This document shows positions 60,242 to 64,000 of a DNA stretch of 64,000 nt, piece by piece (within the stretch, counting starts at the first letter, position 1; every line of letters starts with the position of its first letter). Location of the stretch: contig OY970262.1 in the NCBI GenBank assembly GCA_963715655.1, positions 3,534,001-3,598,000 of the forward strand, given 5' to 3'. This stretch comes from JANQPD01 sp963715655. GTDB taxonomy: Bacteria > Bacteroidota > Bacteroidia > Flavobacteriales > Schleiferiaceae. A program made the position numbers and the translations under genes. The notes beneath the pieces are model-generated. The model made no database searches, was not told the origin of the DNA, and saw nothing but the letters and a program-made list of their open reading frames with translations.

Positions 60242-62236
60242 CTATTCAATTACTATTACTCTACTTTCCGATGTAGCGTAATTGGATAAAAGTTGAAAAA
60301 TGTAGATACCAGCGGGCAGGTGCCCCACCTCTATCTTCAATTTTTGCTGATTAGGTAATGTTTGTTGTTCAATTATTTGCCCTGATAAAGTTATGAATTG
60401 CGCTGTGTTAAAGGCATCAGGTCTTTTTAATTCAAGATACAAGAAATCAGTAGATGGGTTAGGATAAAGCTCGAATTGCGGCTTTGTTTCTCTTTCCAAA
60501 ATACTAATATTTGGTGAAAAAACTCCGCATGCCGAAGTATCGATACAATTTCCTTTCATTACAACTAATGCATAAGAAACGGTAGTATCTGATGTAGGAA
60601 AATATACCGAATCCCTGCTTACAATTTGACCCGTTTGGCAATTCACCCAAAATAAACTGTCGGCTTTACTTACATTACTGATAAGGCTTGAACCCTTTAT
60701 CGAATTTAAAGCTTTAGGCGTATATTCATAAGCACCAATATCTACCTGGTTTCCCGTGATGCGCTCATAGCCTGAAAGGTCTTCAAGTAAGATTTCCAAG
60801 GTGTCTAAATCGAAATCCTGATCGGCCCAATCGCTTGCAAGGAGAGTGCTGTCACCTTCATCAATACCAGGAGAGCACTTCCACAATCTATAATCTTTAT
60901 TTGCTTTAGAAAAATATAATGGCACACCGTCAACATTTCCGCCAGCATCTGTGCCAAGCATTTGCAACCACACTCCATTTGGTTTAGCGTTTGGTATTAA
61001 ACAGTGGTTATAACTTACTACCGTTTGAGAGTCTAATTCAATTTTCCCATCAATAATAGTATTGTAAATTTCGGTATTGCACGTGCCAAAAGGACTGCTG
61101 CTAGCAAAAGCAGCTCCATTGGTGTTTATATTTTGTTGTAATGTGGAATTATATATTTTGACTTCTGTACCAAATGAATTTGACCTTGCAACTAAACCTC
61201 CATTGGCATTGCTGTGCATCAATACATTGGATAAATAAAAATAACCAGCTATAGAAATCGCGAAACTACCAGTATTATAACGGCAGGTTATATTTGATAA
61301 ATAGGCAGGTCGAGCTTGTGCGTAAATACCAGCGCCATTATTTGGAGCCGAATTATTCTCAAATACCACATCATGCATTTTTATAGGAGGCCATGGCCAA
61401 TTTAGAGCGGAACTTCCTATGTAAATACCGCCCCCATTTGTTTTGCTTTGATTTCCTTTAAAACTACAAGATACCATTTCAAAAAAAGAATCTAAACTAA
61501 AAGTACCGCCTCCTGCACTTTCACTGGAATTATTATCAAATTTGCAGTTAATGAATATGTTGCGCGAGTAACTAGTTATTAAACCACCTCCATTATTTGC
61601 GCTGTAATTATTTACAAAAGTGCAAAAGATGAACTTAGAGTCAGAGATAGTGCTTATTGCTCCACCGCCACCATTTGCTTTATTAAATCTTATAATAATA
61701 TCGCTATAAGTTATGGTAGACCTCCGGTCATACAAACCCCCACCACTAGAACCAGCTGAACTTGAAACACCATTTCCATATTCTATTATAAACCCTTGAA
61801 ATACGATGTCGCCTGTATTGATCATATTATTATACATCACATGATAAGCATTATCAGAATCATTACCATATATTCCAATATCGCCAGAGAGTATGGTATG
61901 ATTGGTTTGTGGACTAGTAAGTTTAGTCGTCTCAGTTCCTTTAAAGCCTCCAAATACTGAAACTCCGGCTTTAAGCTTAAACGTTTTGCTGCGATTGTCA
62001 GTTGGATTGGTATTATCGTTAATGTCAGCACTCGGAAAATATATTCCTTCTGCCACCCAAATTTCCGAACCGGCAATACTACCATTAATTGCGGTTTGAA
62101 GATTGAGATAAGCGTTTGACCAAGAAGTGCCATCATTTAGACCACCAGTAGCATTTTGATTTACATAGACAATATTTTGACAAAATACTAAAGAGACAAA
62201 AAGTGTTGAGAAAGCCAGAGATAAGAAAAAGCGCAT
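60242..62236 (-). CDS. Parallel beta-helix (polymorphic OMP-like) protein with T9SS sorting domain
   Basis: 664 residues with a signal peptide (1-19). The opening VYVNQNATGGLNDGTSWSNA and YLNLQTAI is the choice-of-anchor/right-handed beta-helix type. Many NNGGG and SGGG turns and strand repeats (FVNNYSANNGGGLI, KFDNNSSESAGGGTFS, FKGNQSKTNGGGIY) indicate a long helix, about residues 25-490. A linker (GNCIDTSACGVF, as in the SBBP protein) and a T9SS type A domain (FELYPNPSTD near 590) follow. Surface-exposed adhesin or polysaccharide-binding protein is likely. Flanked by the ligase gene and a copy of its end. Confidence 0.9.
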   Translation of the reverse strand: MRFFLSLAFSTLFVSLVFCQNIVYVNQNATGGLNDGTSWSNAYLNLQTAINGSIAGSEIWVAEGIYFPSADINDNTNPTDNRSKTFKLKAGVSVFGGFKGTETTKLTSPQTNHTILSGDIGIYGNDSDNAYHVMYNNMINTGDIVFQGFIIEYGNGVSSSAGSSGGGLYDRRSTITYSDIIIRFNKANGGGGAISTISDSKFIFCTFVNNYSANNGGGLITSYSRNIFINCKFDNNSSESAGGGTFSLDSFFEMVSCSFKGNQSKTNGGGIYIGSSALNWPWPPIKMHDVVFENNSAPNNGAGIYAQARPAYLSNITCRYNTGSFAISIAGYFYLSNVLMHSNANGGLVARSNSFGTEVKIYNSTLQQNINTNGAAFASSSPFGTCNTEIYNTIIDGKIELDSQTVVSYNHCLIPNAKPNGVWLQMLGTDAGGNVDGVPLYFSKANKDYRLWKCSPGIDEGDSTLLASDWADQDFDLDTLEILLEDLSGYERITGNQVDIGAYEYTPKALNSIKGSSLISNVSKADSLFWVNCQTGQIVSRDSVYFPTSDTTVSYALVVMKGNCIDTSACGVFSPNISILERETKPQFELYPNPSTDFLYLELKRPDAFNTAQFITLSGQIIEQQTLPNQQKLKIEVGHLPAGIYIFQLLSNYATSESRVIVIE

Positions 62237-62273
62237 GTTTGAATAATTAGGGTTAAGAGCTATTTTTCAATTT

Positions 62274-62281
62274 CAAAAATA
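62274..62281 (-). promoter_or_regulatory. Candidate -7 box of the beta-helix gene
   Basis: TATTTTTG on the minus strand fits TAnnTTTG, 37 bases before the ATG at 62236, in the gap to the ligase stop. No clear -33 element is seen. Confidence 0.3.
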
Positions 62282-62423
62282 ACACTTTTCATTAATTAAT
62301 ATTGAGCTAATCTTTTTGCCTTGACACCAAAAGAAAACGACCGAATGATTTGAATTCATAACAAATCTAACATAAGGATGCTTTGAACTAACCGTACAGC
62401 TTACACTTTATCCCTTACAACCA

Positions 62424-64000
62424 CTACCCATACGCCCTCAACATCGCTACTAAATCTTCATAGGTATTCGCTTCTTTAGCGGGTTTGTCTTGTCGCCAAC
62501 GTTTCATGCGTGGGAAGCGTAAAGCTACACCACTTTTATGGCGGCTACTTTTTTGAATGCCTTCAAAAGCTAGTTCAAAAACAAGCTCCGGTTTTACAGA
62601 ACGTACGGGGCCAAATTTTTCCACCGTATTGCGTTTTACAAAAGCATCTACTTTGTTAAATTCGGCATCGGTTAGCCCAGAATATGCTTTGGCAAAAGGC
62701 ACTAACTCCTCACCTTTCCAAACGGCAAAAGTATAATCGGTATATAAATTGGCTCTTCGTCCGTGGCCGCGCATGGCATAAATCATCACAGCATCTATGG
62801 TTAGCGGATCTACCTTCCATTTCCACCAATCGCCTTTTTTACGACCCACTTGATAAGTGCCTTTTTTGCTTTTTAGCATAATCCCCTCGCTGCTTACTTC
62901 GCGTGATTTTTCACGGATAGCAGCCAACTCCTCCCAACTGTTGTAGTGGACTAACTCACTTAGTTGAAAAAGTGCATTGCTAGGTAAAGCAGCGTAAAGT
63001 TTATCTAAAATTTCTCTTCTTACCTCTTGTGGTTTTTCGCGTAAATCTTCACCATCGTATTCCAGCAGATCGTACAAGCGCATGACCACGGGTGCGTTTT
63101 CCAATATTTTTTTTGTGATATTTTTTCGGCCAATGCGGGTTTGCAGTTCTTGAAAGCCTAAAATCTGACCATCTTTAAAGGGTAGTATTTCGCCATCTAC
63201 AACGGTACCATCGGGCAACAAATCTGTGGCAGCGGCAAATTCCGGAAATTTTTCGGTAATCAATTCCTCGCCTCTACTCCATACGTAATGTTCGCCACCG
63301 CGCACAATAAGTTGACCGCGTATGCCATCCCATTTATTTTCGGCAAACCAATCTTCAGGTTTACCAATTTCTTCTGGGCCACCGTCCAGTTGATACGCCA
63401 AGTAAAATGGATAGGGTTTGCTTAAATCATCGGCCAGTTTGCTCTCTAAAATCAGGCTGTTAAAATCTTCCGTAAAGGGATCCCAATTGCCCATTAGGCG
63501 GTGTGCCAATTCACTTTCTTCTTTGCCCGTGTGTTGCGCTAAGGCACGCGTCATTAGCTTTTGAGAAACACCCACCCTAAAGCTGCCCATCATCAATTTA
63601 TTAAACACAAAACGCTCAAAATCATTTAACTGCATCCATGATTCTAGTATACGGCTTTTCTTTTCTTCTAGCTCCAAATCGGCCATAGCCGAAATATAGC
63701 GCATCCAATAGTCCAAACTAAAATCTGAAGTGCTAGTGGGTGGTGGCAATATTTTGGCAACGGTTTCGCCAAGGTCGCCCACTATGTGGTAGCTTTCCTC
63801 AAACAGCCATTTGGGTAATCCGCTAAGTTCGGCACTCCACTGGCGTATGTAATTGCTGTTTACGGTGCGTTTTGGTCTGCGCCCGCTCATTAAAGCAATG
63901 GTCCACACTTTGTCTTTATCATCCGCTTGCGCAAAGTATTCTTTTAAAGCCAACACCTTTGCGTTGGTTTTATTGGTTTCATCTAGCTTTCTAAAAAGGG
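62424..64000 (-). CDS. ATP-dependent DNA ligase (5' partial)
   Basis: At least 525 residues; the frame stays open to the window edge (upstream codons read LFRKLDETNKTNAK), so the GTG at 63956 is not the start. An N-terminal DNA-binding domain precedes the nucleotidyltransferase core with active-site Lys in AENKWDGIRGQL (near 63335), then VVDGEILPF, VVMRLYDLLEYDGED, SSEGIMLKSKKG and WWKWKVD. The OB-fold domain ends RFPRMKRWRQDKPAK. It joins nicked DNA strands with ATP. It is of the type found in the ligase-associated repair cluster, whose PdeM member lies about 28 kb away in this window. Confidence 0.93.
   Translation of the reverse strand, partial: LFRKLDETNKTNAKVLALKEYFAQADDKDKVWTIALMSGRRPKRTVNSNYIRQWSAELSGLPKWLFEESYHIVGDLGETVAKILPPPTSTSDFSLDYWMRYISAMADLELEEKKSRILESWMQLNDFERFVFNKLMMGSFRVGVSQKLMTRALAQHTGKEESELAHRLMGNWDPFTEDFNSLILESKLADDLSKPYPFYLAYQLDGGPEEIGKPEDWFAENKWDGIRGQLIVRGGEHYVWSRGEELITEKFPEFAAATDLLPDGTVVDGEILPFKDGQILGFQELQTRIGRKNITKKILENAPVVMRLYDLLEYDGEDLREKPQEVRREILDKLYAALPSNALFQLSELVHYNSWEELAAIREKSREVSSEGIMLKSKKGTYQVGRKKGDWWKWKVDPLTIDAVMIYAMRGHGRRANLYTDYTFAVWKGEELVPFAKAYSGLTDAEFNKVDAFVKRNTVEKFGPVRSVKPELVFELAFEGIQKSSRHKSGVALRFPRMKRWRQDKPAKEANTYEDLVAMLRAYG

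Noticed and set aside
1..64000. tRNA, rRNA, riboswitch and insertion-sequence genes
   Set aside because: I read through the gaps and found no cloverleaf, ribosomal or transposase signal; a covariance-model scan would be needed to exclude short RNAs.

Overview
The window is chromosomal DNA, AT-rich and densely coded, from a member of the Bacteroidota, most likely Flavobacteriales. The evidence is six proteins with a C-terminal type IX secretion (T9SS, type A) sorting domain of the FxxxPNP type, a complete MoxR/Bat (batA-E) operon, an S46 dipeptidyl-peptidase, TAnnTTTG promoter boxes and the absence of Shine-Dalgarno sequences. Genus cannot be fixed from the sequence; a marine or aquatic heterotroph is an inference. 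I saw no rRNA, tRNA, CRISPR array, insertion sequence or prophage.

Layout. 1-11,400: T9SS cargo region with two tandem paralogous giant sialidase-like/PKD proteins (the first cut by the window edge), a lipoprotein, an SBBP-repeat protein and a small periplasmic protein. 11,600-20,700: metabolic and accessory genes, namely an acyl-CoA carboxylase beta chain, a transglutaminase-like protein, a PqqB-like metallo-hydrolase lipoprotein, an SLC13/RCK transporter, a GH10 xylanase and a disulfide oxidoreductase, with two probable decayed genes in the gaps. 20,750-21,641: a block of five near-identical direct repeats. 21,700-30,016: the Bat operon on the minus strand (moxR, DUF58, batD-like, batA, batB, batC, batD, batE) with overlapping genes. 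30,300-41,050: a hybrid histidine kinase, fructosamine kinase, ligase-associated endonuclease pdeM, a secreted SUMF1-like protein, S46 peptidase, an AAA ATPase, a DUF3820 gene without a normal start codon, and a LytS/LytTR two-component pair. 41,380-43,200: another T9SS protein and a small secreted protein. 43,300-47,800: a bicarbonate module (beta-carbonic anhydrase, LysR regulator, unknown 92-aa protein, SbtA-like transporter) followed by isocitrate dehydrogenase. 48,000-53,500: HxlR regulator/oxidoreductase pair, lipoproteins, SIMPL and YihY membrane proteins. 53,700-64,000: lipoprotein, FG-GAP/UnbV T9SS protein, a three-domain hydrolase, an AraC regulator, a second SUMF1-like protein, and a beta-helix T9SS gene flanked by an ATP-dependent DNA ligase and a copy of that ligase's 3' end.

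How it fits together. The T9SS cargo, xylanase and S46 peptidase suggest a cell that degrades polymers and peptides at its surface. The SbtA/carbonic anhydrase/LysR cluster would supply bicarbonate for anaplerotic carboxylation, and the acyl-CoA carboxylase also consumes bicarbonate. A perfect 8-bp inverted repeat between lysR and the small gene is the likely operator. The most unusual structures are the ligase duplication around the T9SS gene, the startless DUF3820 gene, the small protein paired with SbtA, and the hydrolase/NTF2-like/propeller fusion.
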